NCBI RefSeq assembly: GCF_040115645.1
Contig: NC_089558.1
Coordinates: forward strand, 558,001 to 622,000
Direction of reading: 5' to 3'
Length of the DNA stretch: 64,000 nucleotides
Source: Euwallacea fornicatus
Lineage: Eukaryota; Arthropoda; Insecta; Coleoptera; Curculionidae
Under the pieces are notes generated by a model. The model saw only the letters and a list, made by a program, of their open reading frames with translations, had not been told where the DNA came from and did no database searches. Positions 24,484 through 35,040 of this stretch are shown here, in pieces. Positions within the stretch are counted from its first letter, which is position 1. Each line of letters begins with the position of its first letter. A program made the position numbers and the translations under genes.

Positions 24484-24800
24484 GAGAAGACGATGGAGGG
24501 GTTCAAGCAAATCATGCCGCACCGCGACCGTGCCAGACCACGTGCGGCTTTGGCGAGCTGGGAAGTTCCCTCGCATCCGCCCCACTCCCCGGACCTTGCA
24601 CCCTCCGATTTTCGCTTGTCCCTCTCTCGGCAAAGTTTTTGGCGGGAAAAAAGTTCAAAAAACGACGACGTCGAGACGGCACTCCGTGGGTCTCCGTAGA
24701 CGGGGCGTTCCTCAGAAACGGGATTTACGAATTGCCATCGCGCTGGCAAGAAGCCGTTCGAAGGATCGGAAGCTGCACAATTTCCCTCCTCTACTTCGTG
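24484..24800 (+). pseudogene. Mariner transposase C-terminal fragment
   Basis: The plus frame from 24490 reads HRDRARPRAALASWEVPS then HPPHSPDLAPSDFRLSLSRQ, matching the mariner order HDNARPHxAxxxxxxLxxLGWEVLxHPPYSPDLAPSDYHLFxSLQ. After a frame change near 24690 it continues VDGAFLRNGIYELPSRWQEA, the usual C-terminal FYxxGIxKLPxRWxKCI segment. The second catalytic aspartate (DNARPH) reads DRARPRAA but the last (SPD..PSD) is kept. The N-terminal two-thirds is unrecognisable. It belongs to a different mariner group from copies A and B (shorter DNARPH to SPDL spacing and HPPHSPDL sequence). The 18-bp tandem repeat starts just downstream. Confidence 0.78.
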
Positions 24801-24851
24801 AAAGGGCAGAAGCTCCCCTGGGCAGACCTGACATTTTGGAGTTTGCCGCAA

Positions 24852-25031
24852 TTGGAACTGAGAGCGAACTTGGAACTGACAGCGAACATGGAACTGAGAG
24901 CGTACATGGAACTGAGAGCGGACTTGGAACTGAGAGCGTACTTGGAACTGAGAACGTACTTGGAACTGAGAGCGTACTTGGAACTGAGAGCGTACTTGGA
25001 ACTGAGAGCGGACTTGGAACTGACAGCGAAC
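24852..25031 (+). repeat. Minisatellite, 18 bp x 10
   Basis: Ten contiguous units of consensus TTGGAACTGAGAGCGTAC, 180 bp in total, with substitutions mainly at unit positions 1, 11 and 16. Because 18 is a multiple of three and the unit lacks stops in most frames, it opens long artificial reading frames on both strands (345, 259 and 172 codons). These should not be read as genes. Confidence 0.95.
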
Positions 25032-26637
25032 TCGTTAATTTCTGGCGGAGCCAACTGGCCTCCGCAGAGGCGAACGGCGGAACGCAGAGGAACGGTGTGA
25101 GGAAAGGAACGGCCGGAGCCCGGTGCCGGACCCTCGCTACTAGCCGCTCCGCCACCGAGGAGTTCCTCCCCCCCTTCGATCGGGAAAACCGTAACTGAAA
25201 AATAACACGGCTTCGCGCACCATTAAACATTCAAAATGCCCACAAACAAATCTAAAATGATGTGTACGAAATTGTAAGTTTTCTATCGTCAAAGTGCTTC
25301 AAGAGCACAAAAGGTTGCTATTAGGGTGACATTGCTCAGTTGGGAACATTATTACATTTTGCTTTTAGAGGACAAAGAACACGCCAAACATATGTAACAG
25401 TAATGGAGTTTACATTGCTTGTCGTCTTATTTTTTCCCTCGTATTATGAATATCTCTCTGTGACAGGCCGAGAATGATATATTATTCATTACTTTCTGCC
25501 TTTCTGGCACGACCAGGAATCGATCGCTTTATCTTAAAAAAAAAAAAAGAAAAAAAAAACGTGGAAAAAGTAAATCAGCTTCTCTAAAGTGGATCGCGTT
25601 GAGATGACACAAAATACATATGTGGCCCATAAAGCTGATAGCCCGTGCTTTACCTTGCTTCAATTTATGAGGAAATTTCCTACAAGGGTGAGGGCTATAT
25701 AACTTAAATTGAGTTTTTTCCATGATGGGTTTGATAATGGATTACCGCTGGCCGCACTGTGTGCATGCGGTTAAATTGTTCCGAATTTACTTTCATCAGA
25801 AACACTTTATAAAACCTCAATAAGGACTGGGAAAAAGCTTATTAAAACTTGGAAAACTCGATTTCTCTCAAAAGACCAGCGAAACATTATCCTTTTGATA
25901 GATTCGTTTCTGCCTTATCCCACGTTATTTTTCCTAAGGAATTAAATGACTGTCGTCGCTTTGAGGGATTTAGGTTTTAAGTAGCAATCTCGAAAAGTAT
26001 GATACTTTTATAAAGGAAAAATTCCGAATCTCGCCACGATCGTGGTCAATCTCAGTCTGCAAAACGAAACTTTTTTCCTATATTAAACAAGTTTGGAAGT
26101 TTCTTGACACAGGCCTGTTACGCTGAATGTTAGATCCGGCAATTTACGAGCTTATCTCAGGCATTCCACACTATATCAAGTGAACCATAAATTTCATGGG
26201 GCTTTTCTTTTTTACCCTCCCGGTTGGAAAAATTTATTGTTCGCAGGAAAATTTCTAACTAATTTAAATGATTTGTTAACTGAAACGAAACGAGAAACGC
26301 GGGAAATATGATTGCATAGTTCGAATATCAAATTAACAAAGTTGATGTTATTAAATTTATTTGCAAGGGAGCGAAGTATTAACCGGAGAAGTCAATGTTG
26401 CAGCGGTTAATTGGATTCAATTCGGGCGAGTCGAGCGTCAATGCGGCATTACAGTCGGTCAAAGTTGAAGTAGAACCGACCGTTAGGTGTGTCTGCTTCG
26501 CCGAAAGTGTTCCGACGGTCGAACCACGTTTGCCGTTCTTTCCTCTGTGACCCCCATTACTTTGACGCAATTGCAACGTGCCCTTACGCCCTGCCTCTGC
26601 ACGTGGATGGTCCCAGAAGTACCCCGCCTGACGTGTG
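25032..26637. other. No gene recognised
   Basis: AT-rich. An adenine-rich tract lies at about 25535-25558. Frames at 26379-26696 on both strands are unsupported. Confidence 0.5.
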
Positions 26638-26706
26638 CCGGGTGTTTCAGGAACGTGTCGCCGAACTTTAGGAGGTTACAAGGGGCGACGAGTTAAGTCA
26701 TTTTGC
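26638..26706 (+). repeat. Left terminal inverted repeat of the 2.4-kb element
   Basis: Pairs with 28968-29036; the most conserved block is GCCGAACTTTAGGAGGTTA. Confidence 0.8.
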
Positions 26707-26718
26707 CTTGTGGTCGTA

Positions 26719-27630
26719 CAGGGCCGCCTGTAAAGGGTCCGCACAAAATCCTACCGCACGTTCCTGGGGCGAGATTGTGACGATTTAACCTTCGTTCGTC
26801 CGATGGAAAAGTGGACGGTCCTCGAAATGCGGGGTGTCAAAGCTGGGCTCGACGAACCCCCTTTAGAAGGGCACAACTTTCTTATCGCCCGGTATAAAAT
26901 TTTGTTGACACCTTTTGACTATCGTAGATGGCAACACACTACTGCCGCACGTACCTGCTTTATGCGAGCAAGTACGATTTTATCAGCAAAAAGATACTTC
27001 AAATGACTCGAGAAGGCCCATTTTGACCTTTTACGTCGAATCAATCTTCGCAGGGATGTTAACCGGAGATCACTTCGAACGTTTAATAAAAGCGAATAAC
27101 TGAAAAAAAATGCAATTGCTTATGAAGTGCATGATTTATGCGTTGAAATTGCATTTTCAAACAGTTCACGAGGCATTCAACTGTACAACTAACCTGCACT
27201 AGAGATGCGGCCAACTTTCAAAGTCAGATATCTCAAGAAAGATTCCTTGTAGAGACCTCTACCAAGAGACCTTTTTTCCTAAACACTTAGGAAAACACAA
27301 ATTTAGTCATAAATAAATTTTACACCGGGTGATAAAAAAGTTATGCCCGTTTAAAGAGGGTTCATCGAGCGCTGACAACGCCCTCTACATTGTGCATCGG
27401 AAATGTAAACGGATTCCGATTTCTCACCCCTCAAACGCCCCCGATACGACATTTTGCGCATAGAGCAGCATTACCTACGAAGTAATTATTTTCAATTTTT
27501 TATTTTAACTTTGACGCCCTGTATCTCGAAAACCGTCCACTTTTGGATTAGGTAGGTCGGGTTAAACCTTCATGTTCTCATCCCAGGAATACGTGGTAGG
27601 ATTTGGTACGGATCTTTTACAGATGCCCTG
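26719..27630. mobile_element. Nested non-autonomous terminal-repeat element, 912 bp
   Basis: The left end starts CAGGGCCGCCTGTAAAGGG and the reverse complement of the right end CAGGGCATCTGTAAAAGAT; both then share CCG(C/T)AC, AAATCCTACC, TTCCTGGG, AAAAGTGGACGGT, CGARAT and GTCAAAG, giving inverted repeats of about 120 bp. TA flanks both sides (26717-26718 and 27631-27632). The interior has no transposase that I recognise. It sits just inside the left terminal repeat of the 2.4-kb element, so it inserted later. A distantly similar end design is seen at 32790-33602. Confidence 0.8.
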
Positions 27631-27765
27631 TATACCCGGAAGAGTCGTTAAGACACTAGACAAGAAATTGTTGAAAACGTTAAAGAACGCACGTATTTTC
27701 ATATTTACGACTTTTTGCCCTTTTGCCTTCCAAGGTAATTATTAGGAAAGAAAAACAGTAAAGCA

Positions 27766-28830
27766 TTACGAGAGTTGTTCAAAGTTGCGGCCGCCAACTT
27801 GCCGACACGCGGCCGTACGCCGAACCACTCGGAAGACAACATGCGGATCTTCCTAAACAACGTGCCTTGCAGCCATCACTCTTCCAACCAATCCTTCTTC
27901 TGTTGTTCCAGTTGTTTCATAAACTAGCGATTCGAGGTAACCCCAAAAAACGAAATCGAGTGGTGTTAGATCCGGACTGCGGGCCGGCCAGTTACCGGGT
28001 CGACCCCGTTCGATCCGACTCTCAGGACATTGCAAGTTTAAGTGGTCCCCACACTTCGCAAGTAAAATGTGCCGGAGCTGCGTCATGCCGAGACAACATC
28101 CTTCGGGGGATGTTCAACGGAAGATCCTCAAGTACCTCAGGGAAAATTTCTTGTGGGAACGTCAAACAGATTTGACGATTTAAGCGTGAGGATAGTAGGT
28201 ACGGCCCAATAACTTGATCTCCTGTTATGTCAGCCCACGCGTTGATAGAGAATCGATATTGATTAGACTTCTTAAGTGGTCTATAAGAATTTCCAAATAT
28301 GACTGTTACGGCCATTGAAGTGACATTCTCGATTTAAGCAAGCTTCGTCGATAAACAGGATAACTGAACTAAAGTCCAACTGGCGAGCACAACTTCCCAA
28401 AAACCAGCGACGAAAGTCTATTTTTGGATCTTAATCTTGTTGTGGCAAATTGTGAACTTTTCGAAAATGATAAGGGTGAAGTAATTGTCGATGCAGTGCA
28501 CGCCATACCGATGTTGCTGAATTTCCCATTTGATTTTCCACAGCTCGCATGCTAGCGAACGGTCTTACTTCCACTCGGTACGACACTCCTTCCGTCTCCA
28601 CCGAAGGAGCCGTCCTAGCTTGACCCATACCGCCATTTCGTTTAAAATTTCCTTTTTTCTCGTAAACGAGTGAGTGCTGAGACAAATAATCTACGAGATG
28701 GCCGATTGGGAAAGCGTTGAGCATGGAGGCGAGCAGCTTCCCCGCTATAGCGCCTCGCTTCTCCCTAAATCAGATGCACGTCGGCTATCTCCTCAAAACC
28801 AAAATATTCCACAGCAAAAGAACTATTAAC
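27766..28830 (-). pseudogene. Transposase pseudogene of the 2.4-kb element
   Basis: Reading the minus strand downwards from about 28830: FEEIADVHLI-stop-GEARR, AARLHAQRFPNRPSRR (N-terminal helix-turn-helix region of the YTNEEMADMHxxYG type); NSATSVWRALHRQLLHPYHF (second helix-turn-helix and linker); SINAWADITGDQVIGPYLLS (start of the catalytic core); HDAAPAHF (second catalytic aspartate); GRPGNWPARSPDLTPLDF (third acidic residue); and VVRRTAACRQVGGRNFEQLS with a natural stop at 27766-27768. All expected segments are present in order, so the gene was once full length, but there are several frameshifts and at least one in-frame stop. It belongs to the same broad group as the remnants at 6005-6290, 62521-62645 and 63119-63419. 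Confidence 0.8.
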
Positions 28831-28967
28831 TTTAAGTATCACTTCGCAATGACAACCAGTAGAAAACGAGAACGAACCAAATACGAAAACATGCGCGTTG
28901 TTTAACGTTTTTAACAATGCTTTCGTCTAGTGCCTTAACGACCCTTTTCCGGGTATACGCTTATGAG

Positions 28968-29036
28968 GCAAAATGACTCAACTTATCGCCCTTTATAACC
29001 TCCTAAAGTTCGGCAACACGCATCTGAAACACCCCG
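28968..29036 (-). repeat. Right terminal inverted repeat of the 2.4-kb element
   Basis: Inverted partner of 26638-26706. Confidence 0.8.
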
Positions 29037-29130
29037 TAGGTGGCGATTTATTTGTTAAAAACTTGCGTATATTGCAAAGGTCCAACCTTAAAGGGCTCAC
29101 GTCGGGAGCGTTGGAGTGCTACGTTGATTT

Positions 29131-30284
29131 GTGTCCGTCTTGAAGCAGTTTTTAACGAACGCTCTTGGGAATCCTGCCAACATGGAAATAATTGGTCATC
29201 GATACGTGATTCAACACTTTCATTTGAACGGCCTTAATCCGTTTCAAGTCAAAGCGAAGTTGAATTCTACTTTAGGGAAATTTGGTTCCTCGTTAACAAC
29301 TGAAAAATGTTGGGTGGCAGAGTTTAAGGGCGGTCGTGCGAGATGCCGAGACGAATTCTGCAGCAGTCGGCCGAATGGCACTCCAGAAATTGTGGTGAAA
29401 ATCCACAAAACCGTGTTGGAAGACCGTCAGCTAAAATTGCACGAGTTAGGAGACATGATGGGCATTTCAAAAAGTGTCGGACATCGCAATTTGATCGAAG
29501 AATTGGACATGAGAAAGCCCTGCCCAAAATGTGTGCCGCGATTACTCACAATGGAACAAAAACAGCGCCGTGAGGACGTTTCGGGGGAGTGCTCGGCGGA
29601 GTTTCGCAGCAATAAAGCCGTGTTTTTGCGACGATTCATGAGCATGGATGAAACGTAGGCCCACCGTTTCATACTTGAGACGAAAGAGCAGTCGAAACAA
29701 TGGACTCAAAGGGGAGAATCGACTCCAAAGGAGGCGAAAACCGTCCTATCTACGGGAAAGCCGATGGCGTCAGTTTTTTTGGGACGCACGCGGGTTAATT
29801 TTTACTATCTCCCGAAAGAAAAAACAATAAATGGAGGATATTGTGCAGATTCATCGCGGCGTTTGGGCGAAGAAAGTGAGAAAACCGGCCGTACTTGGCG
29901 AAAAAGAACATTTTGTTTCGTCAAGACAGTGTACCGGTCCACGCTTCCGTCGTCCTGATAGCCAAATCGTACAACTTGGTTCGGAACGTTTTGCTCGCCC
30001 GCGCTATTCGCCAGATTTAGCCCCTATAGATTATTTTCTATTTCCGAACTTGAAAGAATTGCCCAGCGCAAAGGGATTTACCAGTAATGAAGAGGCGAAG
30101 TTCGAGGTTGTTGCCTATTTCGGAACGTTCCAAGTTTCTTGCTATAAACAGGATATAAAATCAATAAATCACAGAACATCGTTGGGAAAAGTGTGTCGGT
30201 CTTAAAGGGTGTCGCGAAACAATGCTATATTTCCTTTTTTTTTTTCTTTCAGTGGTTGGCCGGGCACTTCTGGGACTACCCTCG
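29131..30284 (+). mobile_element. Mariner element, copy B, 5' end missing
   Basis: The right end is intact: ACTTCTGGGACTACCCTCG ending at 30284, which in reverse complement (CGAGGGTAGTCCCAGAAGTG) matches the ends of copy A, and is flanked by TA (30285-30286). No matching left end is found upstream of 29131, so the 5' terminus is lost or decayed. The left limit given is only where coding similarity becomes clear. Confidence 0.82.
29184..30205 (+). pseudogene. Mariner transposase pseudogene (copy B)
   Basis: A frame of 158 codons from ATG 29184 runs EIIGHRYVIQHFHLNGLNPF, KAKLNSTLGKFGSSLTTEKC, EFKGGRARCRDEFCSSRPNG, ISKSVGHRNLIEELDMRKP, LTMEQKQRREDVSGECSAEF and MSMDET, then hits TAG (29656-29658) where mariner transposases have the Trp of DETW: a TGG-to-TAG change. 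Downstream pieces in other frames are ETKEQSKQWTQRGEST, KTINGGYCA, and near the C-terminus RYSPDLAPIDYFLFPNLKEL (30001-30060), which keeps the PDLAP(x)D motif, followed by SNEEAKFEVVAYFGTFQVSC. Better preserved than copy A, especially in the N-terminal half; still inactive. Confidence 0.88.
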
Positions 30285-30286
30285 TA

Positions 30287-32658
30287 TTTGCTCACATTTC
30301 TGCCATCATACATAAAAATCCCATTTTTATGTGCTTAGCTGATACCACGTTTTTCTCGCATTTCTCGATATGCTTTGAAGACGTAAATCATTTCCCAACA
30401 CACCTTAGGTATAGCTAGTAAGGTGTATGGTTATTTTCGCACAAAACAGTGCCTTCGGGCTGCGACCTAGGGGCGGTCCGAATGCGATTGACCATCTTGG
30501 TGCCCCCGATATAAACCCGACTTTTTTTAAAAATAAAACCATAATTATCCTTACGTCACGCCTATGTGCGTCACCATTTTTTGGTAATATGCCCGACTAG
30601 GTTTTAGCGCCAGTTATCCTCAAAGGGGGCCACCGTCTGTGGTAAAGCGTTCGCCCCCTTCTTTGCCAGATCCAGAGTTCTGGTACGATCGACGTTGCGT
30701 CAAATCGTCATATTAAAGCTGCAACGCCCCAATAGAAAGAATGTCACGCCGTGCGTTTAAGTGTCACGCTTTAAAGGTATCGATGGTAAATTAGCCGATA
30801 ATCGCCTCTTAGCCATAGCACGCCTATGTATATTAACCCTCGGTTTTAGTACTTACGAACTTAGCGAAACTTGCAAACTATCCCTTGGCCGAAATGTCGC
30901 GTGGACGTGTACTTCGTTAACCCAATTCTTCATTTTTGCAAACCTGCCTAGGGTGCACTATTACGGTGAAAGTCGGTGAAATAAATGACTTCGTAAGTTG
31001 TTCCTGAGTTTGCTGTTCCAGGATCCATTACACGGTTTCCGAACCTGGACGAACTCACATCGATGGGGGTTTTTATTAGATCAACTCGCACGCCTTAAGT
31101 TGCCCTTCCAGGGGTATAAAGGGGCGTTTTTTCTTGAAAACAATGTGCCCGATGTGAGGCAACTCTTAGGCCCCTCGTCCGCAGTAATATCCACTTAGTG
31201 AGAAAAATTTGCCGGAGGACGAACTATTTGCAAAGTGTCTTTCGAGTGGTTGTGTTCATCTAACTTTGTTGAATTCGTCAACAAGACGAGATAAACAGAA
31301 AGTTAAAACTTGCTTTAGCATATTCCCCATGAACCCTTTTCACGTCTGTAGCAAAGCAAATGCAAACGTAAACATTTGCACAACAAATCTGATAATCGCC
31401 TATGCACGAAGGATTCGACTCGCGACGATTATTTGTCTGGAAATATTGAATGACCTCTTCCAGGGGAATATTATGGGTTATTTCTCGTTCGGACTTCAAG
31501 ACAGAAATCGGCATTAAATTTAAAAAAGGGCCCTTTAATTCCCCATGAACGGGAACAAGTTTTAAAAAGAGCTTCGGCCCTATCGTCGCTTTTTTACGAG
31601 CCATTTTAAGTCGACTTAATCGCCCGCTAAGTTGTATAAAATACGATAAATTAGCGAAAACCCGACGTCACTTCGGCGACAAATTAATTTCTGGGGAGCG
31701 GGAAAAAAAAAAAGGTACGAAAAATTGTCGATTCATTAGCATCTTCACAAAAAAGGCACCTTGGGGGCCTTTTTAATGTTTCGTGCTTTTCACACTTGAA
31801 TGACAGTCATTAAAAAAGTTCCTCTTAACGTCGCACTCATTTTCGAGGTGCGATTTTCGTTAAATAAATTTTTCGGCCGAACAATAGCCGGCACCTCGTT
31901 ACGTTCGGCATCCTTGACTCGGTTGTTATCCGCACCTGACCACAATAACAACAAACAATGAATCGCCACGTGCGACCGCAGATTCCCATAATGTTATAAA
32001 TAAAAAAAATAAAAAAAAAAAACAACAATAATTCCGGATTTCCGAGCGCGTTTCATTTTCACAAGGCCGCGGGTCTAGCGCACGACACCCGACCAATCAG
32101 CCGCGACAATGATAAGGCGCTTGTGCGAGGAGCTCTACGGTCGCTCGCACGCGCGCGTATTTTTCGATGAAACGCCGAAACGGGGAAAAACGAACATCAC
32201 GGGACGGACGGACGGTGAACACACATTTTATTTATAGCTCAATAGCAATCTCATTATTCTTGTAATGTTATTTAACTAAACAGTTATTAAAATGCGATCG
32301 CCGCAATGAAATGTCTCCGCATAAATTTCGTCCCTCGTGTGCGCATTTAATTGATTACGTAATTAATATTATTGGCCGCGTCATTTGATGCGCCTACGTC
32401 ACCGTTTAGTTGCTACGAGTTTTTCAATTAGTTCCCTGTAGCCGAACATAATTACCGTTCTACTTTTAACTTTAAATGAACTAGTTTTCTTAGGTTTTGA
32501 AAGGCAAATTTTTGCAACCTTTGACAAAACACCAAAGTTTTAAAAGGAAAATTTACATCAAAGAGGGGTGAATAATAAAACTTCGGAACTTGTGAGGCAA
32601 AAATAATTCAAAATTGCTTCACTCGTATAAAGATAATTGTTGTTCTCAACTTTGCTGA
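30287..32658. other. No gene recognised; possible conserved noncoding DNA near 31800-32400
   Basis: No supported gene. Around 32340-32370 there is a homeodomain-type AT-rich palindrome (ATTACGTAAT within TTAATTGATTACGTAATTAA), next to GC-rich sequence with CG-dense runs (32110-32215). This mixture is seen in regulatory DNA but no function can be shown. Confidence 0.4.
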
Positions 32659-32688
32659 ACACACACACACACACGCGCGCGCGCGCGC
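32659..32688 (+). repeat. Compound microsatellite (AC)8(GC)7
   Basis: Alternating purine-pyrimidine run of 30 bp, AC repeats changing to GC repeats. It ends 9 bp before a Tc1-type terminus. Confidence 0.95.
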
Positions 32689-32697
32689 CAATGTGTA

Positions 32698-32723
32698 CAG
32701 TGGCGGAAAAAAGTATTTAGACG
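32698..32723 (+). repeat. Solo Tc1-type terminus
   Basis: TA (32696-32697) followed by CAGTGGCGGAAAAAAGTATT and TAGAC, the typical outer end of an insect Tc1-like element. No inverted partner was found; the interior seems lost before the element at 32790. Confidence 0.6.
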
Positions 32724-32789
32724 CCGCTTCAGTCGGAGTGAAAACATTTCCCTGGCTGAAACTATTAATTGCGTTCAATAGCCTGTATA

Positions 32790-33602
32790 CGGGGTGTCTC
32801 TAAAAGGTGCGGCAAATTCCCGAGGCAAAAACGTGGCGATCCGGCCCAACTAACCTCAGTCCGAAAGTGGACGATTGCGGCGGTGCAGAGGGTCAACAGT
32901 TCAATTTGGTTTCGGATTTTTATGAATATTTTTTCAATAACCGGTGTATGATCACAACATTCGGCTAGGGGGGGTTTTCGGGATGACAAACCGAAATCGC
33001 CTCCCGTTTTCATTGTATAATGTAGGGGGCGCCACCCGCGGCACTTTGCACGCATTTGAAGCGAAATAACTCTTTCGGGCCGCACCGTGTGTCGCTTCTA
33101 AATAGAATTTCTCGTTCTCCGACGTCCTTTGCCCAAGAAAGGTACGCCTGGTAAGAGTTGATTTTGAGGAACCGTTTGCGAGATATCCCGATTTAAAATT
33201 TTCTTTTCCTGTACGGCCAGGTCTAGGTTAATTGTAATAAGCGGAAATCAACTTGATTTCTTACACAAGCTCACCATCGAGTTGCGTTTCCACGAGAGTA
33301 ACATCGAAAATCACAAAAACGACTAAATGCGTTGTTAATTTCATTCTCTAATAAAAACAGTCAATAAAAGATTTATCAACGAAAAGTTAATTAATAATAA
33401 ACGCTTTTAACAAACGTTCAAAATGACCTCCATTTTCGTGTGTACGAAGATTAATGCGTCGTAAAATATTAAATTGAACTTTTGACACTGTGTATCTCCG
33501 AAACCCTCCACTTTTGGGCTGAGGTAAGCAGGGTTAGATCATCATATTTCAGCCTCAGGAATTTGGGGCAGCATTTTTTCCGCACCTTTTAGGGACACTT
33601 TG
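32790..33602. mobile_element. Non-autonomous terminal-repeat element, 813 bp
   Basis: The left end (CGGGGTGTCTCTAAAAGGTG) and the reverse complement of the right end (CAAAGTGTCCCTAAAAGGTG) share CGG, AAATTCC(C/T)GAGGC, (A/C)TAACC, ACCTCAG(T/C)CC and AAAGTGGA, then TCAA(C/A)AGTTCAATTT: inverted repeats of about 130 bp with substitutions. TA flanks both ends (32788-32789, 33603-33604). No transposase recognised inside. Confidence 0.75.
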
Positions 33603-33857
33603 TATAATATATAAATTTCATAGCAAGTTTTTTTAAATCGATTTATTATTTATTAACAATACAAACGTAAAAACTAATAAAAATAAACTATGAAAAACCA
33701 GACACGAAATACAGCGGGAGAAAAGTACTGAGACACATTCTATAAGATGTAACATTTTTTCAACATATTTTGTGGGGACCCCTGGGACTCCATGGGAGCT
33801 TCCAACCGTCTAGGCATAGATTTAACTAACTTCGTAGCCCCTTCCGGGGAAATACTA

Positions 33858-35040
33858 GGTTGGTAGAAAAATTATTTCGTTTTTGAACCCTTAACATGCC
33901 ACCCAACTTATACTACACTTTTACCAACGTGAAGCGACTTTACTTATACCGGAAGCACAGAATTCCGAAGTCCGAGAGGCGACGGAGTCGTCGAAGGCCT
34001 CTTTGGCATCCCCTCGGTGTTTAAAGCATTTGCCGCGTGGGAAGTGGTCGAGGTGCTCGAAAAACCGGTAATCGGTAGGTGACAGGTCTGGAGAGTGTGG
34101 CGGATGAGGCAGTCTCACACAGCCAAAGTCACTCGATTCCTATTGTGCCGATTGCGCGACACGCGGCCCAGGAAGGATTGGGCCTTTTCTGTCGACCGAT
34201 GCCGGGGAGACCCGCCGTAGTTCTTGACCTCATCAATATGCCGACAACACCTCTCTGCTGCGTTGGTCTCGCCTGGATTTACGAAGCCGTGGCGGATCGG
34301 ACCGGCAGCTGCCCACCGCACACTTACCGCGACCTCCCTTTGGTGCAAATGTAGTTTACGGGAAGTGCCGTGGAGCCCGATCGCGGTCCGACCATCGAGC
34401 GGAACGTCTATTTCTCGTCACACGTCTCAATACGGTCAAGCGACGGGTCATTTCTGTCGCGGAAAATGGGTGCCGACGACACGCAGGGAACGACGGTTTC
34501 TTTGCTTTTCGTTCGGCTCGTGCCACGTGGACCTACTTGTCGAGCTCCTTGGTTTGTCCAAGCCGTTGCAGATGGTCCAGAACTGTTGGACCTAATTCAT
34601 CGGCAAGCTCTCCAATAGTCGTGCTTCGACCAGGGCCTTCAACTGGTCGTTGTCAATTACCGATGGACGTCCGCGACCTTTTTCACCTTCGAGGTTGTCG
34701 TTTCCACCGCGAAACTTCTTAAACCGAAGTTGTACCACCCGTCCACGAACAGTACCGAGACCGAAAGCATTATCGATTCTTCGAGCCGTTTGCGTTGCTT
34801 TAGTACCCAGTTTAAGCTCGTCTAAGAAAACCGTCCGAATTTGCTTCTTTTCCATCTCGACTAAAGTTCCCCGGCTAAACTGTAAAGGGGCATTACACAC
34901 GCGCTGTTTATTATTAAAATATAGAAAAAAGTCGACGATTTTAAATGATATATAGCATGGCCGTGTTTATCAAAGGATTCATTCCAACGTTGTGCTGTAA
35001 AAATCGAAAATACGAAAACGAAATTATTTTTCTACCAACC
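33858..35040 (-). mobile_element. Mariner element nested in the Tc1 transposase gene, 1183 bp
   Basis: Inverted ends GGTTGGTAGAAAAATTATTT (left) and, in reverse complement, GGTTGGTAGAAAAATAATTT (right) differ at one position over about 25 bp and are flanked by TA duplications (33856-33857 and 35041-35042). Encodes one degenerate transposase on the minus strand. It is a different mariner group from copies A and B, of the kind with ends beginning (TTA)GGTTGGT. Confidence 0.93.
33898..34855 (-). pseudogene. Mariner transposase pseudogene
   Basis: From ATG at 34853-34855 the minus strand reads MEKKQIRTVFLDELKLGTKA, TQTARRIDNAFGLGTVRGRV, LRFKKFRGGNDNLEGEKGRG and RPSVIDNDQLKALVE, matching the N-terminal helix-turn-helix and GRP hinge of mariners with the RxxFLxEFKxGHKAAETxRNI start. 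The first tryptophan of the usual QRWFKKF is a leucine. Middle segments (HQREVAVSVRWAAAGPIRHG, 34290-34348; ERCCRHIDEVK, about 34220-34260) correspond to the catalytic start and QLxxL region in a shifted frame. The C-terminus (33921-34118) reads LPHPPHSPDLSPTDYRFFEH then ASRW. Multiple frameshifts; inactive. Confidence 0.88.

Larger units (their letters stand above)
26638..29036 (-). mobile_element. Terminal-repeat DNA transposon, about 2.4 kb, carrying a nested 912-bp element
   Basis: The left end (26638-26706) and the reverse complement of the right end (about 28968-29036) share GGGTGTTTCAG, then GTGT(C/T)GCCGAACTTTAGGA, then GGTTA(C/T)AA(G/A)GGGCGA and AGTCATTTTGCCT: inverted repeats of about 70 bp. 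TA flanks the right end (29037-29038). It contains a minus-strand transposase pseudogene (27766-28830). Removing the nested element at 26719-27630 and one TA leaves about 1.49 kb, the normal size for a single-gene Tc1/mariner-type transposon, which supports the nesting. Confidence 0.78.

Noticed and set aside
24161..25198. 345-codon open frame and its partners on other frames
   Set aside because: Opened by the 18-bp minisatellite and by GC-rich sequence; part of the region is a mariner transposase remnant in another frame.
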